The translations under genes and the position numbers were made by a program. Of a stretch of 64,000 bases of DNA, positions 17,373-26,604 are shown in pieces. Each line of letters opens with the position of its first letter. Positions within the stretch are counted from its first letter, which is position 1. This stretch comes from Chryseobacterium sp. CH25 (GTDB lineage: Bacteria > Bacteroidota > Bacteroidia > Flavobacteriales > Weeksellaceae), in NCBI RefSeq assembly GCF_004119455.1, contig NZ_NRQT01000011.1, positions 62,001-126,000 on the forward strand, given 5' to 3'. The notes beneath the pieces are model-generated. The model saw only the letters and a list, made by a program, of their open reading frames with translations, did not search any database and was not told the DNA's origin.

Positions 17373-18410
17373 TTAATACGGATACTGCATAACGTCTTCT
17401 CCAAAAACTTCTTTTCGGATAAGAGGCAGTTTAGAAATCAGTTTTTTAAGACCTTCAACTCCCTGCTGTTCTGTATTATGAGAATGATAATCTTCTATTT
17501 TGGAAACATCTTCTTCTCCTTCTGAAAAATACTTAGCATAGTTCAGATCACGATTGTCAGCAGGAACACGATAGAAGTCTCCCATATCTTCTGCTTTAAT
17601 CATTTCTTCACGGGTACAAAGTGTTTCGTATAATTTTTCACCATGACGGGTTCCTATAATTTTAACAGGAACTTCTTTTCCGGTCATTTCGATTAACGCC
17701 TGAGCTAAATCTCCTATACTTCCTGCAGGTGCTTTGTTTACAAATAAATCTCCCGGATTTCCGTTTTCAAAAGCAAACAAAACCAAATCAACAGCATCTT
17801 CCAATGACATAAAGAATCTGGACATATTAGGATCTGTAATAGTAATAGGCTGTCCTTTCTGAATTTGATTTAAAAACAAAGGAATAACAGACCCTCTCGA
17901 TGCCATTACATTACCGTAACGTGTTAAGCAAACCACAGTATCAGTAAGGTTTCTGGCCTCGGCAACCGCAACTTTTTCCATCATTGCTTTAGAGATTCCC
18001 ATTGCATTGATTGGATAAGCAGCCTTGTCTGTTGAAAGACAGATTACTTTCTGAACTTTATTAGCTGCCGCTGCGCGAATTACATTTTGGGTACCTTCTA
18101 CATTGGTTTTTACCGCTTGCATTGGGAAAAATTCACATGAAGGAACTTGTTTTAAAGCAGCAGCATGAAAAATATAATCTACACCACGTGTTGCAGGCTC
18201 TACAGAACTGTAATCGCGCACATCACCAATGTAGTATTTAATTTTATCATTTTTATAAAGGTTTCGCATGTCATCCTGTTTCTTCTCATCACGGGAAAAA
18301 ATACGAATTTCTTTAAAATGGTCTGTCTGTAAAAAACGGTTCAGAACAGCTGTTCCAAAAGAACCTGTTCCACCCGTAATTAATAATATTTTATCTTTTA
18401 TCTGTTGCAT
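17373..18410 (-). CDS. capE: CapE/FnlA-like UDP-GlcNAc 4,6-dehydratase/5-epimerase
   Basis: A 345-residue soluble SDR. The NAD(P)-binding ITGGTGSFGTAVLNRFL is at the N-terminus, followed by VDYIFHAAALKQVPSCEFFP and CLSTDKAAYPINAMGISKAMMEK. The usual Tyr of YxxxK is Met (MxxxK), as known for the CapE/FlaA1 dehydratase group. It performs the first step from UDP-GlcNAc towards UDP-L-FucNAc. It is shorter than the membrane WbpM-type enzyme at 32235 and lacks transmembrane segments. Four bases separate it from the upstream glycosyltransferase. Confidence 0.92.
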   Translation of the reverse strand: MQQIKDKILLITGGTGSFGTAVLNRFLQTDHFKEIRIFSRDEKKQDDMRNLYKNDKIKYYIGDVRDYSSVEPATRGVDYIFHAAALKQVPSCEFFPMQAVKTNVEGTQNVIRAAAANKVQKVICLSTDKAAYPINAMGISKAMMEKVAVAEARNLTDTVVCLTRYGNVMASRGSVIPLFLNQIQKGQPITITDPNMSRFFMSLEDAVDLVLFAFENGNPGDLFVNKAPAGSIGDLAQALIEMTGKEVPVKIIGTRHGEKLYETLCTREEMIKAEDMGDFYRVPADNRDLNYAKYFSEGEEDVSKIEDYHSHNTEQQGVEGLKKLISKLPLIRKEVFGEDVMQYPY

Positions 18411-18414
18411 GTGC

Positions 18415-19425
18415 TTAATTTAATAATTTGATCAATTGATTTATTCCGTTTTTAATAGTTTGCTGTGTTGAATGTACATCATTTTTTATACTTTCTACCA
18501 ATGCGAGATATATACTTTCTTCATCCAAAGGATCAAAAGTAATACTAGGCTCACACACCTGGAACATATAAGGTAAATTTGCACCTATCACTTTACAGCC
18601 ACATTCTATTGCTTCAACAATTCCCAGTCCAAAACTTTCGTCTACGGACGGAAAAATTAAATATTCGGTTTTATTATACTGTTTTATTAACTGTTCTCTT
18701 TTAATAAATCCCAGGTTAACAATAGGATATCCCTGGTTTATTTTCTCCTGAATTAACTCTCCCAGAGAGGTAAATATTTCAGATTCTACTGTTATATATA
18801 ATTTTCCTCTTTTTGTTTCATCATAAAATTTACAAAAAGCATTTAATAACCGGATATGATTTTTATGTGGAGCTCCTGCACTTACATAAATATATGAGTC
18901 CGGCTCCCTATTCTGCTCTTCATTTTTTAAATCTTCATTCGGATAAAATGGTAAAACCAAAACATTATCTGAATTAAATTTATATTTTTTTAAAAAACCA
19001 TCTTTCATCAGGTTACTCTGTACCATAAGAAAATTTGTATTTTTCAAAAGCTTAGAAAAAATCAGGGATTTTATTTTAAGCAATAGTTTTTGAGAGATCC
19101 CAAATTCTTTAGGAACATTAAGATATAATTTCTGTTGAAGATAGGTATAAACCGGTATATTTAACCGAATCGTTGGCGGTAAATTTCCAAAACAGAATAC
19201 TTTAGTAAATTTTTGAAAATTGTTCTTATAAAATGTATGCCTGTTAGATAATGAGGCTTTCAAATACAGCTTACGGTCAGATGGAATGTAGTCAAAATCA
19301 TTTGAACATCTTTCATCAAACAGATAAAAAACGTCCAATTGATGATCTGCTAACTTCTGAACCAGATAATCAAGAAGAACTTTTCCGCCACCATTGTTAA
19401 TATACAAAGCATCAATTAATAACAT
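18415..19425 (-). CDS. Glycosyltransferase, GT4/GT-B fold
   Basis: A 336-residue GT-B protein. The start MLLIDALYINNGGGKVLLDYL is a typical GT4 nucleotide-side loop. Later motifs are YVSAGAPHKNHIRLLNAF, IVNLGFIKREQL and LIFPSVDESFGLGIVEAIECG, the last being the E-x7-E motif of retaining GT4 enzymes. Donor and acceptor cannot be told. It overlaps the upstream beta-helix gene by 14 bases, so the two are tightly linked, although one is cytoplasmic and the other exported. Confidence 0.82.
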   Translation of the reverse strand: MLLIDALYINNGGGKVLLDYLVQKLADHQLDVFYLFDERCSNDFDYIPSDRKLYLKASLSNRHTFYKNNFQKFTKVFCFGNLPPTIRLNIPVYTYLQQKLYLNVPKEFGISQKLLLKIKSLIFSKLLKNTNFLMVQSNLMKDGFLKKYKFNSDNVLVLPFYPNEDLKNEEQNREPDSYIYVSAGAPHKNHIRLLNAFCKFYDETKRGKLYITVESEIFTSLGELIQEKINQGYPIVNLGFIKREQLIKQYNKTEYLIFPSVDESFGLGIVEAIECGCKVIGANLPYMFQVCEPSITFDPLDEESIYLALVESIKNDVHSTQQTIKNGINQLIKLLN

Positions 19426-20683
19426 TATTATTCAAAATTGTGTTTACATTAGATTCTATCTCATAATTCCTGGCTGCATTGTATTTTAATTTTTTAAAAA
19501 TACCCAGCTCTTTGGCAGCAACTATTTTAAGACTTTTCTGGTTCCCCTGAATTGTATATGCCATACATCCTTCAGAAATATTGTAGATGGATGTCTTGGG
19601 AATATAGAAATCTGTTTCAAAATTAACAAATCGCATATTATTGAAGGAGTAATTTCCATTAATAACATCATTATTAATTTGTTTTACACCATATTTTCCT
19701 GAGCCAAGATAACAATTGTCTATGATAACATTACCAGAACTATTTAAACCAAATCCTATTTCAGTTGTTTCGATATGACAATCCCTTACTTCTGTGGATG
19801 CCCCACATAAAATGGCAATTCCGCCTTCTGCATATCCTTTATTTCTTGGCGTACCAATCTGCTCAATATCCACTCTCTGAATCATCAGTCTTGAGCCCTT
19901 TTCTTCTATTCCTATTTCTGAGCAATTTGTAATGATTCCATCTGTAATTGAAGTAAAATAACTTCCATTTTCAAAAACAATTCCTTTTCTACATGCACCA
20001 ATATAAAAATCGCGTATTTTATTATTCACAGCTGTAGCTCCTTTAATTCCAATATCAAAATTTGAAATTCTCAGTTTTTCAAGAAAATAAAAATTTGAAT
20101 TATTAAGTATAAGACCTGCTGTAGCTGTTTTATTGGTTCCTTTGATACTTAATTCACTTACTTTAGCACTTGAAACATCTTTATAAGGTGACAGTCTGAT
20201 TCCATCGGCTAAACAGTTGATAACTGTTGCATTAATTCCTTCTCCGGTAATACTGATAAAAGGATCTCTTACTTCAATTGCTTTACTTGTCTTATAGATT
20301 CCTTTGGGAATAAATAAGGTTCCGCCTTCAAAAGCGGCAAGATAATCTATTGCTTTCTGAATACCTGTAACATCATCATTTTTACCATCTCCCTTGCTTC
20401 CAAACCATTTTGCATTCACATTCCCAGAGAAGTTTCTTTTATATAACTGTCCTTTTATATTGATAAAAATAACCTGGTCTGCTTTATAGTTTTTAGGCAG
20501 TTGATTTTCATATTTATCAAAAGTAAACACTTCATTTACATTCTGATCAAGAAGAAAGACTTTGTCCGTTGTATTAATATTCTTACTGTTTTGTACAGCT
20601 TCACTAATAGATACATACTTAACATCCTGAGAGAAACAAAATGTAATATTAAAAAGTAAAATGATTAAACTTATATTTTTCAT
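19412..20683 (-). CDS. Secreted right-handed beta-helix protein (pectate-lyase-3 type)
   Basis: A 423-residue protein with a signal peptide (about 1-18, ending FCFSQ). After a 75-residue lead-in comes NVNAKWFGSKGDGKNDDVTG, the start motif of the pectate lyase superfamily 3 / GH28-like beta-helix, then GGTLFIPKGIYKTSKAIEVR and successive coils ending in N-rich turns. Within a polysaccharide locus such proteins are thought to cut or trim the product, or to help release or length control. Catalytic residues cannot be fixed from sequence alone. It sits just downstream of the Wzy-type polymerase gene. Confidence 0.75.
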   Translation of the reverse strand: MKNISLIILLFNITFCFSQDVKYVSISEAVQNSKNINTTDKVFLLDQNVNEVFTFDKYENQLPKNYKADQVIFINIKGQLYKRNFSGNVNAKWFGSKGDGKNDDVTGIQKAIDYLAAFEGGTLFIPKGIYKTSKAIEVRDPFISITGEGINATVINCLADGIRLSPYKDVSSAKVSELSIKGTNKTATAGLILNNSNFYFLEKLRISNFDIGIKGATAVNNKIRDFYIGACRKGIVFENGSYFTSITDGIITNCSEIGIEEKGSRLMIQRVDIEQIGTPRNKGYAEGGIAILCGASTEVRDCHIETTEIGFGLNSSGNVIIDNCYLGSGKYGVKQINNDVINGNYSFNNMRFVNFETDFYIPKTSIYNISEGCMAYTIQGNQKSLKIVAAKELGIFKKLKYNAARNYEIESNVNTILNNNVIN

Positions 20684-20712
20684 AAACTAAATAATTATGA
20701 ATTCAATTTATA

Positions 20713-21810
20713 TTATCCAACTTCAACTGGTAATTCTTTATTAAAAATAGATTTATAAGGAATGTACAAATCTTTGTATGCGAAAATAACGCCATAAAAT
20801 TTGAAGGCTAAATAGACAATCAACAACAGTAATACTAAGTTTTTGACTATTTTATTTTTGGTCTGTAAAATTAATATCGGGTACAGGAATATTTGAAATA
20901 TCTCATAATATCCTGAAAAACGAATTAAAGCTACAGAAATAGGTACAAATAGAATAAACAGTACCACACTCATCAGATACAGATTAAATATTCCTCTGAA
21001 TTGTGCATTCTCATAATTTTTAAATAGAAAAACGATGAAAATTAAAATCAGGAAAAGCCTGTAGGAAACTCCTCTGATCATGGTCTCCATAGGTGAATAA
21101 CCAGATCCAAACGCTTCGTCCGTTCCTGCTTCCATATAGACAGCACTTCTTTCAGATACTGATCCTAAACCACTACTTCCTATAGCAGTAAGCAATGAAC
21201 CGGCAACAGACGTTAAAGCAAAACTACCAACTAATACAATTATGATTTGCTTTCTTGAAAGATTAAGGTTATATATCCAATAAGCAGGGAAAAATATTAA
21301 TGCAGATTTATGAAAAAGCATCGCAATAAATACCGTCAATAAAAACAGATATACTTTCCTTTGAATGATAAAATGTAAGGCCAAAACACAAATTGAAACG
21401 GCAATTGCCTGTCTTACAAAAAATATACTGGCAAGCGATACACTAAACCAAACCAAAACTGAAAGTACTGGTGCTTCAGAATATTTTCTTATGACATAAA
21501 AAAAGCAAGAAAATATAATTGAAGCTTCAAAAAATAATAGCACAGAATAATCTCCTGTAGCAGAGTAAATAATTGTATTAAGTCTTATAAACAAAAACTC
21601 ATACATCATTTGTAAATATTCGTTACTTGCAAGATTTTCGAAGATAAATTTATATGCAGCCCAGTCTGTACCTCTTTCCCATCTTAAAAATGACAGCAGA
21701 TAAAACACTGAAATAATAGGAATAACAGCTATTTTCCCAAACTTTTTCCCAAAATTCATTTCGGAAAAGGACAGCAAACTAATTAATCCAAAAATTATAT
21801 ATAAATACAT
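20713..21810 (-). CDS. EpsG family membrane protein, probable polysaccharide polymerase (Wzy)
   Basis: A 365-residue very hydrophobic protein with about ten predicted transmembrane segments. The segment FLRWERGTDWAAYKFIFEN near residue 45 is the EpsG hallmark (R..RGTD...Y), and PMETMIRGVSYRLFLI appears later. EpsG-like proteins fill the Wzy role, joining repeat units on the periplasmic side of the inner membrane. It is the only such candidate in the locus. Sequence conservation is low in this class, so the polymerase call rests on motif, topology and neighbours. Confidence 0.78.
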   Translation of the reverse strand: MYLYIIFGLISLLSFSEMNFGKKFGKIAVIPIISVFYLLSFLRWERGTDWAAYKFIFENLASNEYLQMMYEFLFIRLNTIIYSATGDYSVLLFFEASIIFSCFFYVIRKYSEAPVLSVLVWFSVSLASIFFVRQAIAVSICVLALHFIIQRKVYLFLLTVFIAMLFHKSALIFFPAYWIYNLNLSRKQIIIVLVGSFALTSVAGSLLTAIGSSGLGSVSERSAVYMEAGTDEAFGSGYSPMETMIRGVSYRLFLILIFIVFLFKNYENAQFRGIFNLYLMSVVLFILFVPISVALIRFSGYYEIFQIFLYPILILQTKNKIVKNLVLLLLIVYLAFKFYGVIFAYKDLYIPYKSIFNKELPVEVG

Positions 21811-21836
21811 AGTATGACATTCATTTTCTAAACATC

Positions 21837-22973
21837 CTAAATTGGATAATTAATATTTTTCCAATTAAAAATGCTTTTTAATTCTTTGAAATCTTTTATC
21901 GTTTCTAAACTGATTTCATGCTTGACAACCTTTCTGATAATACTTTCCATTTCATCGGTATCTTCACATAAATATCCTATTTCTCCATATGAACAAATAT
22001 GATTGAAGTAATTATTTTTAATGGCAATTACCGGTTTTTCGTGATTGATTGCATCAAAAATTGCTCCACTGGCAGTTAACTGATACTGGTTTTGATCATA
22101 AAAAAACAGTATTGCATTCAGTCCTTTAATTGCTTCATTATATTCATTTGTGGGTATTATGGTGTCTGCTTTTGCTATAAAATTAATTAATGGAAAGTCT
22201 TCTGTATGATAACCATGTCTGCCTATCACAAATAATTCCAACTTTTTCTCCATAATAAGATCTTTCAGACTTTCGGAAAGCTTAATAAATTTAAGCATCC
22301 CTTTATTTTCTCCTACAGCTCCTACAATTCCCATTTTCACTGGTAATGAAGACTGTTTTTCAACAGCTACATCTTTAAAAAAGTATGGATGCTCCATACT
22401 CACAAAGGTTGCACTATTTTTAGGATATAATTCAATAAGTTTTTCACGAATTGATTTTCCTAGTGCAATAATCTTAATATTATCTGAGATCTTACTGTTA
22501 AAAAACCTTTGAAGAAGTTTCTTATACACAAAGATCGGTTTATTTTTAGGTACATTCTGAATTAAGTACTCCAATTCACCATGGGCTACTATTGTAAGAT
22601 TGATCTTAAAAAGATTGGAAAGAAGGTTGAAGTACAAAGTCCCAAATTCATTTAAGTTTGCTAGGACAATATCTTGATTTCTGTATTTTAACAATAGAAA
22701 GAACAGTAAAAAACTCGCATAAATTTTTCGTAAAAAAATGTGATGTGATTTCTTTCCTTCCAGCACCTTAATCTTTTTAAATTCAACTTTACCGGAATTG
22801 TAGCTGATATTATTGCTTACCAGAATCTTTTTTAAATTTTCATAACTGGACTCTGAAGATAAATATATAATTTTTTCAAATCTTGCTTCTAAAATTTTAA
22901 AAAAAGCAGCATTGAAAACTTCATGAAAATTTCCAATTGAATTTGAATCAATAAAAACAGTGCTTTTTTTCAT
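21837..22973 (-). CDS. Glycosyltransferase-like protein, probable GT-B fold
   Basis: A 378-residue protein without a clear family motif at the N-terminus (MKKSTVFIDSNSIGNFHEVF). The C-terminal half has the look of GT4 enzymes: VKMGIVGAVGENKGMLKF, ELFVIGRHGYHTEDF and TASGAIFDAINHEKPVIAIKN. A hydrophobic stretch around residues 87-96 may be membrane-associated. Donor and acceptor are unknown. Its start overlaps the GT2 stop by one base. Confidence 0.65.
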   Translation of the reverse strand: MKKSTVFIDSNSIGNFHEVFNAAFFKILEARFEKIIYLSSESSYENLKKILVSNNISYNSGKVEFKKIKVLEGKKSHHIFLRKIYASFLLFFLLLKYRNQDIVLANLNEFGTLYFNLLSNLFKINLTIVAHGELEYLIQNVPKNKPIFVYKKLLQRFFNSKISDNIKIIALGKSIREKLIELYPKNSATFVSMEHPYFFKDVAVEKQSSLPVKMGIVGAVGENKGMLKFIKLSESLKDLIMEKKLELFVIGRHGYHTEDFPLINFIAKADTIIPTNEYNEAIKGLNAILFFYDQNQYQLTASGAIFDAINHEKPVIAIKNNYFNHICSYGEIGYLCEDTDEMESIIRKVVKHEISLETIKDFKELKSIFNWKNINYPI

Positions 22974-23851
22974 TAAAAATAAGATTTAAAATTTGCTTTT
23001 AGGAAAGCAAATTTTTCTTTGGTTGTATATTGCTTATTCGCCAGTCTTCCAAATGTTGCAAAAAAATCTAAGAAAATATACTTATAGTAATTTTCTCTGT
23101 CGTGTTTTTTTAAGTATCGGTTTCTGCTTTGGTGTATTACAGTTCTCTTGAAATTAGAAACCGTTGCCCCTAAATCACTACCACCTTCCAAATGAATAAT
23201 TTTTGTGGTTGTTACAATATAATTTTTATATCCCAGATTTACTAATCTTTTCTGTAAATCTGTTTCTTCATAATATAGAAAAAAGTTTTCGTCAAATCCA
23301 CCAACTTCTTCATAAATCTGTCTTAAAATCATTAGATCTGCTCCTGTCACAAAATCAATTTCCTGAAACTCGTTTTTTGTTGAAATTTCAAATTCTTTTA
23401 AATTTTTCCCAAAATAGGTATTGATATAATTTTTTGCTTTCGGAAAAAAACCACCACTATTTATAAAATTCCCATCCTCATCAGTTAAAATACATCCCAA
23501 TGCTCCAATATTCAATATATTTTGATTGGCAACATAGAAATCCAACATTTTTTTGATAGAGTTTTCCAGTAAAATGGTATCAGAATTCAGTAAAAAAAGA
23601 AATTTTCCTTTTGCAGATTTAGCTCCCAGATTATTGGCAAAGCCAAAACCCAGATTATGTCCGGACTGAATAAACCTGATATTTTCTGTTTTCGGAAGAA
23701 TTACTGAAGATTCATCACTAGAAGCATTATCTACTACTATGATCTCATAGGTAAACCCTGTTGAAAATTTCTGAATACTCTCTACACACTCAAGTGTTAG
23801 TTTACAAGTATTGTAATTTACAATAATAATAGAACAATCTAAATTCTGCAT
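22973..23851 (-). CDS. Glycosyltransferase family 2 (rhamnosyltransferase-like)
   Basis: A 292-residue GT-A enzyme. CSIIIVNYNTCKLTLECVES and IIVVDNASSDESS form the nucleotide-binding start, LLNSDTILL carries the DxD-like metal site, and FVTGADLMILRQIYEEVGGFDENFFLYYEETDL is the diagnostic acceptor-side segment of WbbL-like transferases. It is an inverting enzyme that acts on lipid-linked repeat units at the cytoplasmic membrane. The dTDP-rhamnose link is only suggested by rfbC at the end of the locus. Five bases separate it from the frameshifted glycosyltransferase. Confidence 0.85.
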   Translation of the reverse strand: MQNLDCSIIIVNYNTCKLTLECVESIQKFSTGFTYEIIVVDNASSDESSVILPKTENIRFIQSGHNLGFGFANNLGAKSAKGKFLFLLNSDTILLENSIKKMLDFYVANQNILNIGALGCILTDEDGNFINSGGFFPKAKNYINTYFGKNLKEFEISTKNEFQEIDFVTGADLMILRQIYEEVGGFDENFFLYYEETDLQKRLVNLGYKNYIVTTTKIIHLEGGSDLGATVSNFKRTVIHQSRNRYLKKHDRENYYKYIFLDFFATFGRLANKQYTTKEKFAFLKANFKSYF

Positions 23852-23856
23852 TTGAT

Positions 23857-24959
23857 TTATTTTGATTCTAATAGTTCATATAATCGTTTTACCAAAACAC
23901 TCCAATCATAGTTTTCATCTGCATACGCAATAATGTTTTCTTTAGAAGGTAATGGCATCTTCTCGTCTATAATACTCTGAAGAATAGAGGCTAATTTTTG
24001 AGAATCACCTACAGGAAATAATTCACCAAATTTACCAAATCCTGAAATTTCCTGTGCTGGCAATAAATCGCTGGATACTAAAAAGTTTCCGTGTGCGAGT
24101 GCTTCAACCAATACCAAGCCAAAGCTTTCATATCTTGATGTTAAAACAAAAACTTTTGATTTAGCATAATACGTATCTAAAAGTTCCCTGCTGGAAATAT
24201 TGCCTGTAAATTCTACTTTTTCTTTTAAATTTGGAGCGTTTAAAAAAAAGTCATCAACTACTGGTATAAAACTTTCCTCTATAGGACCTATTATTATTAC
24301 TTTCCAGTCTAAAAGGTTTATATTTTTAATAGCATCCAATAAAACTTCAGTATTTTTTTGATAAGTCCCTATCCTACCCACAGTCAATATAATATTTTGC
24401 TTTTCAACAGGGGGTACAGATGATCCAGTATTTACAAAGCCATTAGTTAAATACTTTGTATTATAGTATGATTCTTTATTTAAAAAATCATTGATTTTTT
24501 TTGTTTCTACAGTAAATAACGCTGTATAATTATAAAGTTTTTTCTTAAAATTATTAATAAATGTTTTCTAGTAATATTACTTTCAAAAATGGAATCATCC
24601 AAATCCATTTTAAAATAAAATTTCAGCCTATTAAAAGATAATATTTTAAATAGAAAACTAATAAAAATCTTCATAAAAGAAGGATGAAACATCATTACAT
24701 AGTCCATGCTCCTAAAATTGGAAAACAAATAGCAAAAAATATTTAAATCCTCCCTTTTAAAAATTTTCTTAATTGATTTATAATTTAAACCTTTTACCTC
24801 ATTTTTTAAATAAGGCAAATTTTCAGCTTTTTCATAGAATGAGATATAAGACTCATAATAACCTTCTTTTTGTAACATATAAGGGATCATCCCAACATCT
24901 TTTATCAAGTGTACATTTTGTCCTATAGGAAATATACAATGAAATTTCTTTTTCCCCAT
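23857..24959 (-). pseudogene. Glycosyltransferase (GT4) broken by one-base frameshift
   Basis: Two consecutive frames together make one GT4 gene. The N-terminal part (ATG at 24959, MGKKKFHCIFPIGQ...) runs to a stop at 24507. The C-terminal part (down to 23857) carries the donor-binding half: TVGRIGTYQKNTEVLLDAI, KVIIIGPIEESF, KVEFTGNISSRELL and VLTSRYESFGLVLVEALAHG. The frame of the C-terminal half stays open back to 24540, reading KLYNYTALFTVETKKINDFL with no start codon of its own. The switch falls on six As (minus strand, 24538-24543); one more A would restore about 367 residues. It may be a true mutation, a slippage switch, or a sequencing error. Confidence 0.85.
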
Positions 24960-25072
24960 ACTATTCTTTTTTTGAATTATTGAAATAACATTTCTCGTTC
25001 ATTCATTGTTCCAGTTACTTAAAATCCTTACAGTAAATATAAAGCAGCTGAATTCTTTTAATGATTTACTAT

Positions 25073-26572
25073 TTATTTTTTTATTCTGCTTCTGATTGCA
25101 TTGATGGCTATTTCCCGCTCTTCCATTTTTAACACTACACTTAATCCAAATGCTGAAACACATAATAAAGCTCCCATGCAGATCATCTTTAGAAGTGAAT
25201 TATTAATAATAATATACTTTCCTGCACAATACATGATCAGGCAGAGTACAATTGTGAATACGATATATTTCAACAGCCCCAGCTTCAGTTCTTTTTTGAA
25301 TGGATAACTTTTGCTCATCAGGAATGCGAAAAAAACATGGGCAACCGCAATTGATACCGGAAAAGTATAAATTCCTAAGAGTGGTCTACAAAAGAAATTA
25401 AGCGCTACAACCAGAATTTGTGTAAGCATTCCCATTAATGCATAAATTTTCTGTTTTTCAGATGCCAGTAAACTCATTCCAAACAGGATATAAGAGAATA
25501 AACCAATTAATGCTACGGCATATAAAACAGTCATTTCTGAAATGGTTTTAAGCTGTTCATGAGCAATACTTCCCTTATTATAAAGAAAATCAATTACAGC
25601 AGGTGCAGCCCCCATTAGAAAAGCAATAATTAATCCTATTAATAATATACCTAAATGAAATACTTTTTTAAATTCACTATTAAAGCTATCCTTTTCAGAA
25701 CGTATATAATATTTAGATAATGTGGGAACAACAACAGTGGTTACAACACTCAGTACGATACTGTACAATAACATTGGAACACGGTTAGAGAAATCTAAAA
25801 TAGAAACTGAGCCCGATCCTAATTCTGCTGCAAATATTTTCTCTAATAATGTATTGATTTGTCCAAAAAAATAGGGCAGAAAAAATGGAATAGCAAAAAG
25901 AAAAAACATTTTGAATCCATCAAATTTAAAGTTCCAGCGATATTTAAAGAGCGGTATTTTTTTCCTGTAAAAATAAAACAGAATAAAAAATATCAGTAAT
26001 AGTGTTGATATATAATAAGATATTACTAATGCATATATTCCGAACTGATTAACAAATAGTATCAGCAATGCTATATTCAATATATTTGAACAAAAACTTG
26101 ATATTTCTGCTACAAAGAAAATCTCATAAGCATTTAAAATACTTATCCCTATTTGCATTAATTGATTGAATAATAATGCAGGTGCTACGTAAATGAGCAT
26201 CTTCTGAAGAATTTCCAGTTGAGCTACATTGTAATCAGGCGCAATAACCCGAGCAAAAAATGCATTAAATAATACAATCAGTACTATCCCCAGAACTGAG
26301 AAACAAATAAAGTAAAATAAAAGAGATTGTGTTTTTCTGATAGCATACTCATCATTTTCTTTTTCTTTTAGGAAAACAAATTTTGTTCGGAATGTTTCAT
26401 TTATTGGCCCCCAGATAGCAAGATCAAGAGTTGTAATGGTTGCAAAAGCAAGTAACCAAATATCTTTCTCTATACTTACTCCAAAGTAACGTGCTGTAAG
26501 AGACAGCAACACTAAATTAACAGGTATCTTGAGCAGTTTCAATAAAAACAAAATACTGATTTGCTTTCTCAT
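25073..26572 (-). CDS. Polysaccharide flippase (Wzx / MurJ-like)
   Basis: A 499-residue integral membrane protein with about 12-14 hydrophobic segments. LTARYFGVSIEKDIWLLAFA, GPINETFRTKFV and LLFNQLMQIGISILNAYEIF place it among MOP-superfamily exporters, with MurJ-like traits (a charged loop after helix 2 and an Ala-Pro-Asp segment). In this setting it most likely flips lipid-linked repeat units across the inner membrane for the EpsG-type polymerase. A 113-base gap precedes the frameshifted glycosyltransferase, the widest gap inside the locus. Confidence 0.82.
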   Translation of the reverse strand: MRKQISILFLLKLLKIPVNLVLLSLTARYFGVSIEKDIWLLAFATITTLDLAIWGPINETFRTKFVFLKEKENDEYAIRKTQSLLFYFICFSVLGIVLIVLFNAFFARVIAPDYNVAQLEILQKMLIYVAPALLFNQLMQIGISILNAYEIFFVAEISSFCSNILNIALLILFVNQFGIYALVISYYISTLLLIFFILFYFYRKKIPLFKYRWNFKFDGFKMFFLFAIPFFLPYFFGQINTLLEKIFAAELGSGSVSILDFSNRVPMLLYSIVLSVVTTVVVPTLSKYYIRSEKDSFNSEFKKVFHLGILLIGLIIAFLMGAAPAVIDFLYNKGSIAHEQLKTISEMTVLYAVALIGLFSYILFGMSLLASEKQKIYALMGMLTQILVVALNFFCRPLLGIYTFPVSIAVAHVFFAFLMSKSYPFKKELKLGLLKYIVFTIVLCLIMYCAGKYIIINNSLLKMICMGALLCVSAFGLSVVLKMEEREIAINAIRSRIKK

Positions 26573-26604
26573 TCTATATGTACATTATAATGAATCAGCA
26601 AAAA

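Noticed and set aside
23857..24387. Independent short glycosyltransferase starting at 24387
   Set aside because: The codon there is TTG and the frame continues upstream in glycosyltransferase-like sequence to the homopolymer at 24538, so it is the C-terminal part of a broken gene.
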